Shown here in pieces: positions 32,193-43,410 of a stretch of DNA of 64,000 nucleotides. The translations under genes were made by a program, and so were the position numbers. The notes beneath the pieces are model-generated. The model ran no database searches. It was not told the DNA's origin and saw only the letters and a list, made by a program, of their open reading frames with translations. Each line of letters starts with the position of its first letter. The stretch's first letter is position 1. The stretch comes from Platanthera guangdongensis (taxonomy: Eukaryota; Streptophyta; Magnoliopsida; Asparagales; Orchidaceae): assembly GCA_039583875.1 (NCBI GenBank), contig CM077153.1, positions 66,286,482 to 66,350,481 of the forward strand, given 5' to 3'.

Positions 32193-33788
32193 TGATGAGT
32201 GCGATTATAATAGTATTTTTACTATCATAATTGTAATCATGTCTACTATTTTCTGCCTCTTTTTTGTAGTAATTTCACCAGAATAGTTGAGAAATTGTCT
32301 TATCATGAATATGAGAGCACAATTAGGATTTTTGGTTATTCCTTGTATTAAGCTATCTATTTATTCTTTCATTTTTTCTAATGAAGGTAATGTCAACAAA
32401 TGGAACTAAAAGTCTTGGAGCAAACAAAGGAGTTCACAGAGTCAACATGGCTGATGACAGGACAAAAATTGGGCTCACACGGGTAGGCACATGCCCGTAT
32501 CCATACCCGTGTCCTATGTGCGCTGGAATTGAAAAAAATTGGAAGTAGAAGACAGAGACTCACACGGGTTGGCACACGCCCGTGTTCCTACCCGTGTCTA
32601 TTCGACCTCAACTGCTAACCCACCCATCTCTGAAGAATATGAAGAACAACACGGCTGTGTCAGTACCCGTGTCATCTGACACGGCCCACTACCAGATACG
32701 CCTATTCGTGTGGAACTGCCCTAGAACCGTCAACACGGCCTGACACACGGCCGTGTTGGAACCCGTATCCGAACCTGTTTGCTAGGAGACTATAAAAAAC
32801 CTATAGAAAAATTAGAAGGGGCCTTTGGATCATTTTTCATTGGGGAGAACTTCTGGAGCACGAAGTGGAGAATCCAAGAGAAGGAGGATTTGAAGGGTAT
32901 TTTTGTATGTATTTAATCTTTCATTAATCCCTTTTAATCTTCCCTATCTCTTGGTGATTCAACTTTAGTTATCTTTTATTTTGCATGAACTTTAATTTGG
33001 AATAATTTGTTAATCATGTTTCGTATTGTTTTCATCAAATTTGTGGTATTTTATTCATATGTAGGCTTACAAACAAAGAGTTTTATCCTAATTATGAATT
33101 GGTTATTTGTTTTACATGAATTGCAAATCTCTAGATTGAGAAATTGGATGTTTGTGATGATGTTTATATATTCTTATTTTGGTGTTAGATCTCTTTGTAA
33201 TTCAAATTCCATGATCGAGAGATAGGTGGTTTGGATAATTGGAATACGAATAAATGGATTCATGGTATTTTAGAGATATAGATAGGGTACTTCCATTGAT
33301 GCAAATTTGAGTGTTGTAAATTGTTCGAGAGAAAATTTACTAATTTAGGTTTAGACTTTGAATTGCTCGAGAGAGAATTCGATAGATGTTTACCCTTTAC
33401 AATACAACAAATTTGATAGTCTTATTATTTCATGATTACAAAGAATTGAGTTCATGAATGAGTATGTTCATATAATTGCTCATAAGCTTTCGGCTTTTTA
33501 TCATCTTTAATCCTTCAATGTTTATTTATCCAAATAGTCAAAGTTAGGTTAATTTAGATTAGAAGTCAATTTTAATTATAGGTATGATAATAGAGTGAGG
33601 GTGAGTACGAGTATTTGAAATGGCCCTGTGGAATACGACACGAGATGTAGATTTCTCTTATACTATGATTAATAAGTACACTTGCCTGAAAGTTAATTCA
33701 ATCTAACTAATGCTCATCTATATAGTTTATACTAGAGTGTAGAATGAATTCGCATCAAGTTATTACTTGTTAGCAAAAGAATTCATCA
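32193..33788 (+). repeat. 3' LTR of E, 1596 bp
   Basis: Same ends as 21283-22885. A 21-bp segment near 22347 of the 5' copy is missing near 33280, and the ACACGG cluster has a 12-bp extra piece around 32737. TATA box at 32791-32798. ATCAT follows at 33789-33793. Confidence 0.92.
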
Positions 33789-33793
33789 ATCAT

Positions 33794-35278
33794 CGTAATG
33801 CAATAAGAGCATAATCAGTTTAAAAGATGCAAGGTATGGGAGTTAGTACCAAGGCCCAAAGGTCAAAATATTATAGGAATGAAATGGGTATTCAGAAACA
33901 AGCTGGATGAGAATGGAGTTATCATAAAGACAAAGCCATACTTGTAGCTCAAGGTTACTGACAAGAAGAAGGGATCGACTTCGATAACACTTTTGCACCG
34001 ATGGCCAGACTCAAAACGATCAAATTGTTCCTAGCATATGCTGCTCATAAAGGTTTCAAAATCTATCAAATGGATGTGAAATTAGCCTTCCTTAATGGTA
34101 ATTTAAAGGAAGACGTATACGTGGAACAACCCCCAAGATTTGTCGATTAATCTCCACCTTATTATGTTTATTTTCTACATAAAGTTTTATCTAGATTAAA
34201 ATAAGCGCCTAGAGCGTGGTATGAGATGTTATCTAGCTTTCATCTTGAAAATACGTTTTCAAGAGGAAAGATAGAGAAAACATTATTTCTTAGGGAAGTA
34301 AAATGAAAGATCTTGCTAGTAAAAATATATGTCGATGATATTATTTTTGGATCTACAAATGATCACCTTTGCAAAAAGTTTTGCAACTTGATGCAAGAGA
34401 AATTTGAAATGAGTAGTATGGGTGAGCTGAAGTATTTATTAGGGCTTCAAGTGAAGCAATCTAAAGATGTAATTTTCATTTCTCAGACAAAGTTCACCAA
34501 GGAGTTACTTAAGAAATTAAGAATGGAGAATGCAACCTCTGTGAGGACTCCAATGAGTTCAACTATGTCTCTTGACAAGGATAAGAAAGGGAAACCTTTT
34601 GATGAAACCAAGTATAGAAGCATAATTGGATCCTCGCTCTACCTAACTACCAGTAGACCATATATAAGGTTTTTAACGTGTGTCTGTGCTAGATTTCAGG
34701 TGAACTATAAGGAATCTCATTATGTCGCTGCAAAGAGGACTTTGTGATATCTTAAAGGCATACCGAATCCTGGCTTATGGTACCCAAGGAGAAATGACTG
34801 TGAGCTATTTGGTTTTTAAGATGTTGATTTTGCAGGAAGCAGGGATGACAAGAAAAGCACTTTCAGGATATGCCAATTCCTTGGAAGAAGGCTTATTTCT
34901 TGGAACAGCAAAAAGCAAAAATGTGTAACAATTTCAACTACTCAGTTAGAGTATATCTCTACGGGCAGTTGTTGCGCACAACGTTTGTGGATAAATAATC
35001 AACTAGAAGACTATAACTTGAACATGAAGGAGATTCCAATGTTTTGCGATTCATTAAGCACAATAGCCATAGCTAGCAATCCAGTTTCTCACAGTCGGAT
35101 AAAGCATATCCAAATACGTTATCACTTCATCTGAGAGCATATGGAGAACAAGGATATCAACTGTTACTATGTGTCAATGAATAAGCAAATTGCAGATATT
35201 TTCACGAAGCCGTTTGATGAAGCCAAGTTCACCTTTTTCAAAACTGAAATTGGAATGCTCAACAAAGAATCTTGAAGT
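33794..35278 (+). pseudogene. C pol: reverse transcriptase and RNase H, degenerate
   Basis: Resumes after E with [20 protein letters not shown], then [37 protein letters not shown] and the catalytic [14 protein letters not shown] (34322-34363), which is intact. The frame from 34313 to 34747 is open (GELKYLLGLQVKQSKDVIF, KYRSIIGSSLYLTTSRP). RNase H pieces: DVDFAGSRDDKKST, ISTTQLEYISTGSCCAQ, PVSHSRIKHIQIRYHF. It ends KFTFFKTEIGMLNKES with TGA near 35275. At least seven stops or shifts. Confidence 0.88.
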
Positions 35279-35864
35279 GGTCAAAGAATCTAAAGAAATC
35301 TGCCCAAGTGAAGAAGTTCAAAATCATCAAGTCTTCACCTAAGTTCTCGTGAAATCAATTGAGAGATCTCAAGTTAATTTGACGAATCAATCGAATTTCA
35401 CAAGTATTTTCGACAAATTTCACAAGTGTTTTTGTCAAATTCGTCGAGTATATATGATTCATCTCGATGAATTATACAAGTGATCTCGTGAGACTTCGAC
35501 AAATTGGACTTGTGCATATTTCGATGAATTGGACTTGTGCAAATCACAAGTTATCACTGGAGATTTCGACGAATTGGATTTGTGCCAAATTTTAAATTCT
35601 ATTTCTAATTATTTGATCCGAAGACTTAAGTCGAATTCTCTTAAAAAGGTATATGCCTTTACATTTCTTTCAAGACGTTAATATTATATAAGTGCTTAAT
35701 GGGCATTCACGACATCTCACGGACATTTCACGAGACCTAAACTTTTTTTGTCGAGTCTTCTCTGTCAATTCACCTCCCATCGACTTGCAGAAATCTCTCT
35801 CGGTTCCATCTATTCTTCTCCAGTTTCGCAGAAATCTCCGTCATTCATCTTTGATTTCATAGAA
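35279..35864 (+). promoter_or_regulatory. C spacer before envelope-like ORF: motif cluster and TATA box
   Basis: About 590 bp. 35380-35600 has six to eight copies of TTCGACGAATTGGACTTGTGC-like units and ATTCGTCGAGT, related to the U3 cluster of the C LTR (CGACAAATGGACTTATAAA at 16162). TATATAAG follows at 35685-35692, about 90 bp after the cluster and 170 bp before ATG 35865. The arrangement repeats that of the LTR promoter and is also found in A2. Confidence 0.55.
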
Positions 35865-36375
35865 ATGGCACGTAGAGGTGCAGGAACTCTCCAAGTAGGA
35901 GGAAAACTGATTCGTATAGGATTTGTCAGTGCTTCTGACAAATTCAAAAACATAATCCTTATGCTTGAAACTATCGGTTTATCATTCGTTCTAGAGAAGG
36001 AATGCAGAGTTTTGGACAGAGAGATCCTTGAGTTTTTCAGAAATACAGAGCTAAGGAATGAAGGCCCTCTAATCAAAAGCAGTGTTCGAAACTTCGGGGT
36101 AAGGATGAAGCCAACCTGCTGAAATTTGGAGTCCTATCTCCAAAGGAATTATTCTGGACACCTTCAGTTTGGTTGATTTATCAAATGAGGAATTAATGAA
36201 ATATTACAACAGAGAAGAATGGAATAAGCATGAAGTTTCAAATGTGACGAGGAGGCTCTACTTCAGAAAGCATGGCAGAACCAATCCCGATGCTCCTGCT
36301 CCTTCACCAAGGTATTATCCCAAGCCTAATGCATATTTTGATAGACAGTACGAGAAAAGCAAGGGGCAACCTTAG
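35865..36375 (+). pseudogene. C envelope-like protein, internally deleted
   Basis: ATG 35865 opens 86 codons (MARRGAGTLQVGGKLIRIGF...) that align with the start of the A2 ORF: KNIILMLETIGLSFV against KNVVTLVADLGLDFL, then EILEFF against EVLEFL. After a stop and frame change, 36169-36375 gives EEWNKHE and RYYPKPNAYFDRQ, matching EWRKHE and KYFPKPYHYFERQ near the A2 C-terminus. Some 750 residues of the middle are gone. The segment shows that both families carry the same kind of post-pol gene. Confidence 0.75.
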
Positions 36376-36658
36376 AATTTTTATCTCTCTTATTCTGATA
36401 TGTAGTGAGAATTGTGAATGACCATAAGAAACACTTATATAAATATTGATATTTTGTTGATTGACAACTTTAATTTTATCCTTATTTTTATATAATTTTA
36501 ATTAATTTATTTATTTATAGTTATATTTTGTTAATTATGTTCCTAATTTATTTCTTTTCATATTTCAAGTTAAATTGGGCTGCAAATAATAATTTGAAGC
36601 TGGCGGGATTTATCATCAGAAGATTTTGAGCAAATATGGAAAAAATCTGAAGTACATG
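36376..36658 (+). other. Tail of C, AT-rich
   Basis: Follows the envelope-like ORF as expected for the C 3' untranslated region. No polypurine tract or 3' LTR is seen. The last about 100 bp are part of the 835-bp tandem duplication. Confidence 0.5.
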
Positions 36659-38222
36659 TGTAACACCCCAGTTTTCTAGACTTGAGGCTCTGGGCGTTAC
36701 CGCGCGGCGATAGGTTGCTATCGCCCGGTGGTTGCCTTCTTTCGTCGAGTGGAAGGCGTCGAGTGGAAGGCGTCGAGTGGAAGGCGTCGAGTGGTAGGCA
36801 TTAAGTAGTAGGGGTTGAGTGGTAGCGCGCGGTGTTAGCTAATTACCGCTCGGCGGTAGCCCGGTTCGTTGAGTCTAATTCATCGAGATGAAAGCGTTGA
36901 GTGAGCTACCGTGCAGCAGTATTGCTACCGCCGATGGTAGTACTGCATTATTTTGAGACTGACTGATCGGGAAGTTATCACGGTGTGGTAGGTAGCTACC
37001 ACCTGGCGATAACAGACGTAAGCAGTTTCGTGAGCTGTGGTTTCTGGCCATCTGATTCGCTTGGGATTTTATCCTATGGCACGGAATCCTTCATCCTATA
37101 GGCTTAACTGGGGCTGAAAGGTTGTTTTCCCTCATTTTCTTCTCATTTTTAGTTGGAGTTATGGTTTGAGAGAGAGGGTTTGGAGGAGGAAGAAGAAGTG
37201 CTTTCTCCGTCATTAGCAAAGCACCGAGGCTCTGTTTGTCAATCTGAATCCAGATCAGTGGAGATGACTTGAAGGCACACATTTTCAACCATGAAAATTG
37301 AGGTCTCCATGGCGAGGAAAAGGAGTCATAAGGTAACGAAATTTATCCTCTATGTCTTTAGGATGCATGCATGGCATCCATTTTATTATTTTCATATTTC
37401 AGGTTAAGCTGGGCTACAAATAATAATTTGAAGCTGGCGGGATTTATCATCAGAAGATTTTAAGCAAATATGGAAAAAAATCTGAAGTGCACGTGTAACA
37501 CCCCGATTTTCTAGACTTGAGGCTCTTGGGCGTTACCGCGCGGCGGTAGGTTGCTATCGCTTGGTGGTTGCCTTCTTTCGTCGAGTGGAAGGCATCGAGT
37601 GGAAGGAGATGAGTGATAGGCGTCGAGTAGTATGAGTCGAGTGGTAGCACGCGGCATTAGCTAATTACCGCTCAGCGGTAGCCCGGTTCGTTGAGTCTAA
37701 TTCATCGAGATGAAAGCGTTGAGTGAGCTACCGCGCAGCGGTATTGCTACCGTCGGCGGTAGTGTTACATTATTTTGAGACTGATTGGTCGGGAAGTTAC
37801 CGCGGTGTGGTAGGTAGCTACCGCCTGGAGATAGCAGACGAAAGCAGTTCCGTGGGCTGTGGTTTCTGGGCGTCCGATTTGCTTGGGATTTTATTCTATG
37901 ACACAGAATCCTTCGTCCTATAGGTTAAGTAGGGCTGAAAGGTTGTTTTCCCTCATTATCTTCTCATTTTAGTTGGAATTATGGTTTGAGAGAGAGGGTT
38001 TGGAGGAGGAAGAAAAAGTGCTTTCTCCGTCATTAGCAAAGCACCGAGGCTCTATTTCACGATCTGAAGCCAGATCAGTAGAGAGGACTTCAAGGCACAC
38101 ATTTTCAACCATGCAAATCGAGGTATCCATGGCAAGGAAAAGGAGTCATAAGGTAACGACATTTCTCCTCTCTGTCTTTAGAATGCGTGCATGACATCCA
38201 TTTTAGGCAAGCTTACTTTCGA
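36555..38222 (+). repeat. 835-bp tandem duplication spanning C/D junction
   Basis: 36555-37388 and 37389-38222 are two diverged copies. Each begins TTTTCATATTTCA, runs through about 100 bp of flank (TTATCATCAGAAGATTTT) and then the start of the D LTR (TGTAACACCCC at 36659 and 37494) to CATCCATTTTA. Copy one stops there; copy two continues into the whole LTR. Because flank and LTR start are copied together, it is a segmental duplication and not two insertions. Confidence 0.85.
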
Positions 38223-39572
38223 ACATTTAGGCACCAAATCTCTTAAATGACAAGGGTACAGGTCGACATGGTTCAAAAGGAGCCACCAGGTCATTTGTGT
38301 CCATCCATAACATGATGATGCATTAGAAATCCGCTCCGCCAGTGGATTAGGCATTATGGGTGAATACGAAGTCGCGACCGTTAGTCCGACTCAGTGATGT
38401 TACAAATCGAGCCTTAAGGATTTTACTAGAAATCCATTTGCGCCAAGATGTTGTTTGTGATGTTTTCCCCACATATTTCATGCGAGAACAAATAGTGGAC
38501 TAGGGTGGGAAAGGCTATGTTTGTGGATTGATGTGCAAAGGCAAGACTCTGTCTCTGTGGTTGGCTGGCTAGCCCGTGACATGCAAGTCATGTGTGGAGA
38601 GTGTCCCGGCGAGACAAGTCACATTCTGAGAAACTGATGAGAATGTCAAGCTTTTAATAAACCCGGGCGATGAAGCCCATGATCGGGTGGTGTCAAGCAA
38701 GGCTTCTTAGTATTGGTTTATTTGTGTGATAGAATCTTGACGTGAGAAGTCAGAGTTTGCAAACAAGTCCGGTTTTTGAGACCCACGAGCGGGTGGAGCC
38801 TACGCAATAGTTCTATGTGATGTCTTGAATGTCATTGGGGAAAAATTTAAGTACTCATGTGATGTGATGTGATGATGGGTGATGATGTGTTATATTCAGA
38901 CGTTATATGGTTCCTTGGGTGAAACTTAGCTTTGCATACATACTGCATTGTAGGCCCATTTTTATTAAGTGCTCAACCTAGAAATGTGTTTGGTGTATGT
39001 GACATACCAACCTATATCTTTACTCTCCATGTTTATATACATTTGCATACGAAGTGCTGACCTGCAGGTTTATGGAGTGCCCCGGGATCTGCTAGGGATG
39101 ACCAGGAGGAGATGTGTTGGTTACACAGTTGAGGTCAGCTTTTACTGACCCACGTTACAACAAATTTTTATAGGGCAAGGATCGCAAGTGGGAGCAGGCT
39201 CGCCGGCCAGAAAGTCCTAAGCCTCATGAAGTTGACCCTCTTTTATTTACTTATGATTTATTAAATGCTTTGCTCTGTGAACTGTAATCTAGCAGGCATG
39301 CCGAGGTAGCCTAGGAGTGCTAAAGCACGTTTCTCTGTTTGTTGTTGTTTCAGTTTTTAGACACATGATTGTTGTAAGGCCTTAAGGCCATTTTGATACT
39401 CTTGTGATAGTGGATAGCTATTAGTGGTTATGGGTTTCCACTGTTTTGTGTTCTGAGTTTTGAGATGCGTTGTTCTTTTATACCACTTTATAATGCTAAA
39501 GCTGTAGCGTTTATATGTTGTGGGGCCCCGGCCGGACCAATATTTTATGGTTATTATAGGGGAGGTGTTGCA
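37494..39572 (+). repeat. 5' LTR of D, 2079 bp
   Basis: Starts TGTAACACCCCGATTTT and ends GGGGAGGTGTTGCA, the inverted TGTAACACCCC type of Tekay/Del LTRs. It shares several blocks with LTR Y. Motifs near the start: TACCGCGCGGCGGTAG, GTCGAGTGGAAGGC. No convincing TATA box was found. Confidence 0.78.
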
Positions 39573-39575
39573 ATT

Positions 39576-39587
39576 TGGTATCTGAGG
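39576..39587 (+). promoter_or_regulatory. Primer-binding site of D
   Basis: TGGTATCTGAGG, 3 bp after the LTR, close to the initiator tRNA-Met site TGGTATCAGAGC. Confidence 0.6.
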
Positions 39588-39679
39588 GATGTTAATGTCC
39601 GTGTTAAGGTTTAGTGGTCGATTAAGCATAATCGGATCGCTTAAAGAAGTAATCCATATAGGAGTATCCCAGGACCTTG

Positions 39680-40443
39680 AGAGTCCTAGTGTATAAGTTT
39701 TTCATCCTCCAACGTTCAAGGGAGTCGGCATACTGATTGACGTGGAGAACTAGTTAGCGAGGATTCAGGAACTTCTGAGGGCGACAGAGATGCCTGAGGA
39801 GAAGCAATCTCAATTCGCGACCTTCATTTTAGAAGGTGACATTAAGCTGTGGTGGGTGAGCCGTAGCGGCCGCCAGTTTCTTGGACACACCCCATCTTTG
39901 GAAGAGTTCGGGAATGCCTTCTTAAAGAATTATATCCCTTCGTCGACGAGGTTAGCCCTTCAGAGGCAGTTTCTAGACTCGGTACAGTGTGATAAGACTA
40001 TGCATGAGTACGTACATGAATTTACTCATTTGGGTCTTTAGGCTGGAATGACCATGGCTGATGATGAGCAGAGGGACAACCACTTCTACCAAGGGTTGAT
40101 AGAAAATTTGAGACAACCCCTTATAGCTATAAAGAATGTGGGTTTCAACGAGTTGATTGAGGCTGCCAGGATGTTGGAAAGTGATATGGAGCGAACCCAA
40201 CATTATAAGGGACTCGAGATCAAGCAGGGAGAGAGAAAACCTTCTTAATTGCAGGGGAAGTCTGAAGATAGTAAGTGGAAGAAGAAGCCGCATCCCTTTA
40301 GACCAGGGGAGAAGAGCAGTACAACGTCGGGGGGATCTCGCTTCAAGGCACCACCAGCGTGCTTTAAGTGTGGCAAGTCAAGCCACATAGCTTGATTTTG
40401 AACTGAGGGTGGCGCTGAACAAGAGCCAAGGTAGGAACAGTCA
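39680..40443 (+). pseudogene. D gag
   Basis: Gag domain pieces HPPTFKGVG (near 39705), ILEGDIKLWWVSR, SLEEFGNAFLKNYIPSSTR and MHEYVHEFTHL (39790-40041), then DDEQRDNHFYQGLIENLR (40048-40248), in one frame with TAG at 40039 and TAA at 40246. A zinc knuckle begins CFKCGKSSHIA at about 40360, but TGA falls before its last Cys. Not functional. Confidence 0.85.
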
Positions 40444-41382
40444 GTGCATTTCAGCCCCGGCATCGCAGAGAAAAGGAAAATGGCAGAGTCGAGCACTTCA
40501 TATTTCCAACCTGTGCAGCCAAGGGCTTACAACCTTAGGCAACAGGAAGCGATTGGACAACCCTATGTGGTGATAGGTGTGGTAAAGTTTAAGTTTGTTT
40601 ATTGGCTTTATACTTTCGAGACTTTTATATGTGTTGCATGTGTATTAGGCTTCGTGCTAGTTTTTGGTTACCCTGCTAGGGTATTGTTCGATACGGGAGT
40701 GTCACACTCCTTTATTGTGGAAAGCTTTATCCGGAGAATTGGAGTCGAGCCCTTTTCAGTGAACACAAAGCTTAGGGTTTGCCTGCCCAATGGGTCTTTC
40801 ATGACCATCGGGACGAAAGGGCGCATTGGATGGATGTTAAACGGAGTTGACTTCGTGTTGGTTGAAACATTCCTAATGTTAGCCGAGTTCAATGTGATCT
40901 TGGGGATGGGCTGGCTTGTAGAGCAACGGGACAGTATTGACTATCTATTGAAGGTGGTAACCCTGAGGAGCGATGGAAAGGAGGAAGTTAAGTTTGAGGG
41001 CCTTAGTGGAGTGGCGTGCTCCCTGATTTCATCCACGCATCTGGTGCGGGCAGTTAACCAGGGAGGTGAAACTTTCGTAGCATTGTTGGAAGTTCAACTT
41101 TCCAAGCTATCAATTGGAGAAGTGACGGTAGTAGCAGATTTCGAGGATGTGTTTCCTGAGGAGCTTCCTGGAGCACCTCCTCGACAGGAGATCAATTTCT
41201 CGATTGAATTAGTGTTAGAATCTAGGCCAGTGTCACGTCCTTCTTTTAGGATGGCACCAAAGGACTTGGCTGGGCTCAAAGTACAGTTGCAGGAACTGTT
41301 AGAACAAGGGTATATAAGACCCAACTCTTCTCCATGGAGTGCGCCGGTGTTGTTTGTAAATAAGAAAGGTGATACTATCTAA
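40444..41382 (+). pseudogene. D protease and start of reverse transcriptase
   Basis: 312 open codons in the gag frame. Retropepsin-like domain with VLFDTGVSHSFI (DTG active site, Ala replaced by Val) and FNVILGMGWL. The reverse transcriptase start follows: FEDVFPEELPGAPPR, FRMAPKDLAGLKVQLQELLEQGYIRPNSSPWSAPVLFVNKKGD. The frame then stops at TAA 41380. Confidence 0.88.
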
Positions 41383-42048
41383 TTCCATAGATAGATGACC
41401 TGTTCGACCAGTTGGTCGGGTCAGTGGTGTACTCTAAGTTGGACTTGAAGTCAAGGTACTATTAGTTGCGGAATCGATATGGGGACATACACAAGATAGC
41501 TTTTGGTATGAGGTATGGCGACTTTGAGATCTCGGTGATGTCATTCGGGCTGACAAACGTGTTATTAGTATTCATGGATTTGATTACCGAGTGTTTCAAG
41601 AGTACTTAGACTCGTTTGTGGTGGTCTTCATCGACGATATCTTGGTATACTCCAAATCGGAGGCAGAGCATGAGGCTCATTTGAAAGTATTCTTGCAGAC
41701 TTTGAGAGAGAACCAGCTTTATGCAAAGTTCTCGAAGTGCGAGTTCTGGTTTGAGAAGCTGGCATTTTAGGGCCATGTGATTAGTGGTGATGGGGTGGCA
41801 GTAGATCTAGCAAAAGTTGAGGCTATCAGGATTGTCCAGTTATGTGCACCATGGCGGAAGTCAGGAGTTTCCTTGGACTAGCCGGGTACTAAAGACGGTT
41901 TGTGGAAAACTTTTTGCGGATAGCTCTGCCCCTCACTTCTCTGACTCGTAAGGACAAGAAGTTTTTATGGACTCGGGAGTGCAATCAAGCATTTGATAAA
42001 TTGAAGGAAAATTTGATGTCGACTCCAATCCTAAGTCTCCTTAAAGGG
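41383..42048 (+). pseudogene. D reverse transcriptase, heavily decayed
   Basis: Fragments only: [34 protein letters not shown], a damaged FIDDILVYS segment (near 41630), HVISGDGVAVDLAKVEAI, KFLWTRECNQAFDKLKE-like pieces near 41960. Stops about every 30 codons and several shifts. It ends where the sequence turns into element X. Confidence 0.82.
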
Positions 42049-43070
42049 AACTGACCAAAGGGCTCGCTGTGGAGGTCCCACCACACATCCAGAAGATCTT
42101 AGAGTGCTTCCCCTCCTTAGCCGAAGGCCGAGCTAAGGCTACCTCAGAAAGCGCAAGAAGATCTGAACACTCGTAAGCATGCCTTCTAAGGTGCCCGTTG
42201 GATCATATTTATAGTTTTTTGAAGACGACCTGCAAATAGCCAACCTCCGCTATTTTGACAGCTATGTGCAACCCAACTGGGTTTGCCAACATCGCAACTC
42301 CACTGTTCTAACAAGCTATTCACACCCCTAGCAAGGGCACCCAAGTAATCCTACCTCTGGGCCCCAGTGGGCAGGTTCCAAGGATCTGGAGGTCGGCACG
42401 CCACAACTCTTCACCCCGTTGAGGCGGACGCTTCCTGGCTCCTGCAGATCGGCTTCTCTCCTTGGGCGAGTGCGAGCCAGGCCGTCGCAACCCGCCGACC
42501 CTCACTCTGAGGTGGGTTGGCGGCCAGGTTGCCTATAGGAGAGCAGGATAGCCGGTCTGGGACTATTACTACAAAAGGAATTCCAGAAGAATTGAGTCCA
42601 CCGAGCTTAGTTCTTTGAATCTAGGATTCTAACTCCCGAGGTCAGCTCGAAGAATGCCGAGCTCCGCTCGACTAACGCCGAGCTCCATTTGACAAAAGCT
42701 CCATTCGACGAATGCTGAGCTCCATTCGACGAACATCGATCTCCACCTGAGCTCAGTTTGGCAAAAACCTGACTCCGTTCGATGAACTCAGGGAGGACGC
42801 AGGTCTGGTGGGCCGGCTCGGGCAGCTCGCGTGCCTAGCTTTGGTGGGAGTGGACTAACCGTTCTGACTTCACTCGTATGTTGTTGTGGCGCGGGCATGT
42901 CGCCCTGGTCTGCTCGTTTGTCCTGGTGGACCTACTCGGCGACACTGGGTTATACACAATCCCTGCTCTTTTTGAGCTTGACCAAGTTTGGAAAGAATCA
43001 TCCAACCCACGTGTTCGGTGAGTGCTTTGCTGAGCTGGAAGGAATCTTTTGGTGGGTCCCACCCTCATGC

Positions 43071-43078
43071 TATAAATA
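43071..43078 (+). promoter_or_regulatory. TATA box in X
   Basis: TATAAATA, 66 bp upstream of ATG 43144 and about 270 bp after the GAGCTC motif cluster. A second TATAAATA lies on the minus strand at 42206-42213. Confidence 0.55.
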
Positions 43079-43143
43079 CGCCATCAGACCCTTTGGAAAA
43101 ATCCCGTCTTCTATTAGCCTTCTCTGTGAGCTGAAGCTGCACG

Positions 43144-43410
43144 ATGCCTGTGTCCGAGGAGATACGAGCTCGGCTAGTGGCCGTAAGGGAGGGTACTATG
43201 GCTAATTCTCTCGATGCAGCCCCGTGGTTGGTGTGCGGATCTCCAGCGAATGACCTCCAGGGATCCAGCTCGGCGGCCGGCGCCGAGGTTGCCCATGAGG
43301 TATCGAGCATCCCGCTTGATTCGATGTTTTTGCCTCTAACTTCTGTTTTCGAAGGTGTCGCCTCGCAAGGATGGAGAGGAACGGGGTCATTCCCTCCCGT
43401 TGTCAACTGA
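43144..43410 (+). CDS. Hypothetical 88-codon ORF downstream of the X TATA box
   Basis: I do not recognise it. It starts MPVSEEIRARLVAVREG and is Ser/Ala/Gly-rich afterwards. Its first ATG position after a strong TATA box is its only support. It could be a first exon: AAGGTGTCG near 43353 resembles a 5' splice site, and a 3' splice site candidate lies at 43637. It could equally be chance in GC-rich DNA. Confidence 0.25.
   Translation: MPVSEEIRARLVAVREGTMANSLDAAPWLVCGSPANDLQGSSSAAGAEVAHEVSSIPLDSMFLPLTSVFEGVASQGWRGTGSFPPVVN

Larger units (their letters stand above)
21283..33788 (+). mobile_element. Athila-type Gypsy retrotransposon E, complete, 12.5 kb
   Basis: Two direct LTRs (21283-22885 and 32193-33788) with TGATGA...CATCA ends, a tRNA-Asp primer site, gag, protease, reverse transcriptase, RNase H and integrase in Gypsy order, an Athila-like post-integrase ORF, a polypurine tract and ATCAT duplications. 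It is inserted in the integrase-to-RT linker of C. Gag-pol is open over long stretches with a few stops and two frameshifts; the envelope-like ORF is more decayed. The LTRs differ by many substitutions and a 21-bp deletion, so it is older than element F. Confidence 0.93.
15533..36658 (+). mobile_element. Sirevirus-type Copia element C, 3' LTR missing
   Basis: 5' LTR (15533-16969), degenerate primer site, gag, protease/integrase, then a break by Athila element E (21283-33793), then reverse transcriptase/RNase H (33794-35278), an internal promoter-like segment and a deleted envelope-like ORF (35865-36375). Sequence consistent with its 3' untranslated region runs to about 36658, where an LTR segment of element D begins. 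Its 3' LTR is not seen. Gag-pol holds many stops, so it is dead. Confidence 0.82.
37494..42048 (+). mobile_element. Tekay/Del-like Gypsy element D, 3' part missing
   Basis: 5' LTR, decayed primer site, gag with zinc knuckle, protease and the start of reverse transcriptase, in Gypsy order. The sequence leaves D in the RT/RNase H junction at about 42048 where element X begins. RNase H, integrase and the 3' LTR are absent from the window. Confidence 0.8.
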
